From: Pseudomonadota bacterium
GTDB lineage: Bacteria; Desulfobacterota; Desulfovibrionia; Desulfovibrionales; Desulfovibrionaceae
Assembly (NCBI GenBank): GCA_023450535.1
Contig: JAEXGX010000076.1
Span: forward strand, 1-5,663
Direction: 5' to 3'
Length of the DNA: 5,663 bases
Under the pieces are notes generated by a model, which saw only the letters and a program-made list of their open reading frames with translations, had not been told where the DNA came from and made no database searches. Shown piece after piece: positions 5,203-5,663 of this stretch; positions within the stretch are counted from its first letter, which is position 1, and each line of letters opens with the position of its first letter. Made by a program: the position numbers and the translations under genes.

Positions 5203-5663
5203 ATGCGATGTTACATGCTGAAACGATGCAACAAAAAAATGCACAAAGGATTTTTCTTCAACTTGTTGCCAACGCTGCTGACAGCGGCGCTCGTTGCGGG
5301 TTGCGCTCCGCAGCGAAACCATATCCCTTCCGAAACCGGAAAGGCGCTGGAACTGGTCATTCTGCACACCAACGATACCCATTCTTACATCGCCGGTATC
5401 GACAAATACGGCAATGCCTGCTTCTCCGCGGAAAACTGCCGGGGAGGCATGGGCCGTATTGCGGCGGCGCTGCGCCATGCCAAGGCGGAAAGCGACAACG
5501 TCATTGCCCTTGACGCAGGCGACCAGTTTCAGGGCACCCTTTTTTACAGCGTGAACAAATGGCCCATGCTGGCAGAAGTCGACGCGCTCATGCCCTACGA
5601 CGCCATGACCCTGGGCAACCACGAATTCGACGAAGGCTGTCTGGAGCTGACGCGCTTTCTGGC
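5203..5663 (+). CDS. 5'-nucleotidase / metallophosphatase-family lipoprotein (partial, runs off the right edge)
   Basis: Only the first 153 residues are in the window. Residues 1-33 are a lipoprotein signal: basic start (K7, R8, K11, K12), hydrophobic core 17-32 and lipobox LVAGC with lipidated C34. The following residue is Ala, not Asp, which by the Enterobacteria rule favours the outer membrane. The calcineurin-like metallophosphatase domain then begins. HTNDTHS at 55-61 supplies metal ligands D58 and H60, GDQFQGT at 106-112 supplies D107, and GNHEFDEG at 138-145 supplies N139 and H140. This is the order found in UshA and related 5'-nucleotidases. Expected activity is removal of phosphate from nucleotides outside the cytoplasmic membrane, feeding nucleosides to the nucleoside hydrolase encoded 72 bp upstream. 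No clear terminator lies between the two genes, so they are probably co-transcribed. A full-length protein would be about 500-600 residues; the C-terminal substrate domain is not visible, so a related 2',3'-cyclic phosphodiesterase or sugar-phosphatase specificity cannot be excluded. Confidence 0.85.
   Translation, partial: MRCYMLKRCNKKMHKGFFFNLLPTLLTAALVAGCAPQRNHIPSETGKALELVILHTNDTHSYIAGIDKYGNACFSAENCRGGMGRIAAALRHAKAESDNVIALDAGDQFQGTLFYSVNKWPMLAEVDALMPYDAMTLGNHEFDEGCLELTRFL

Noticed and set aside
5119..5622. A 167-codon minus-strand open frame at the right end.
   Set aside because: It is antisense to the lipobox and metallophosphatase motifs of the 5'-nucleotidase, which are convincing; no motif is seen in the antisense product.

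Overview
The window is GC-rich DNA from what looks like a Gram-negative anaerobe, most plausibly a Desulfovibrio-like member of the Desulfobacterota. The visible support is a predicted outer-membrane or periplasmic lipoprotein, a periplasmic nucleoside hydrolase, AAGGAG-type ribosome binding sites, a cobalamin salvage gene, and a TtuA-type PP-loop protein of a kind I recall from Desulfovibrio relatives. The taxonomic assignment is an inference, not a result.

Left part, minus strand (1-2667): a two-gene leftward operon. The first gene (2667 to 1033) encodes an unrecognised 544-residue protein with one N-terminal membrane segment, a long low-complexity Ser/Gly/Pro linker and a helical, partly coiled-coil C-terminal half. 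Its stop codon overlaps by one base (TAATG) the start of cobU (1033 to 455), the adenosylcobinamide kinase/guanylyltransferase of B12 nucleotide-loop assembly. Downstream of cobU lie a GC-rich stem-loop (317-343) and an 8-T run on the transcribed strand (256-263). These are followed by a well-formed sigma70-type promoter pointing left (-35 TTGACA, 17-bp spacer, -10 AATAAT) with a perfect 7-4-7 palindrome in its spacer. That promoter should drive a gene that starts at or beyond the left edge. The intervening 190 bases are rich in inverted repeats and may be an mRNA leader.

Middle (2668-3803): a 230-bp divergent intergenic region with three short inverted repeats, then a plus-strand gene for a TtcA/TtuA-family tRNA thiolation enzyme. 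It has two zinc fingers, an SGGKDS PP-loop and the three cysteines expected to hold a [4Fe-4S] cluster.

Right part (3804-5663): a 241-bp spacer with two related TGAA-loop hairpins and a 12-base match to the end of type I-C CRISPR repeats. It is followed by a plus-strand pair: a signal-peptide-bearing nucleoside hydrolase and, 72 bp later, the start of a lipoprotein 5'-nucleotidase cut by the window edge. Together they read as an extracytoplasmic salvage module: 5'-nucleotidase converts nucleotides to nucleosides and phosphate, and the hydrolase then splits nucleosides into base and ribose.

No tRNA, rRNA, insertion sequence or complete CRISPR array is visible. The points most worth a second look are the unrecognised anchored protein coupled to CobU, the palindrome-bearing promoter and its leader, and the tryptophan pattern of the nucleoside hydrolase, which resembles purine-specific (IAG-type) enzymes.
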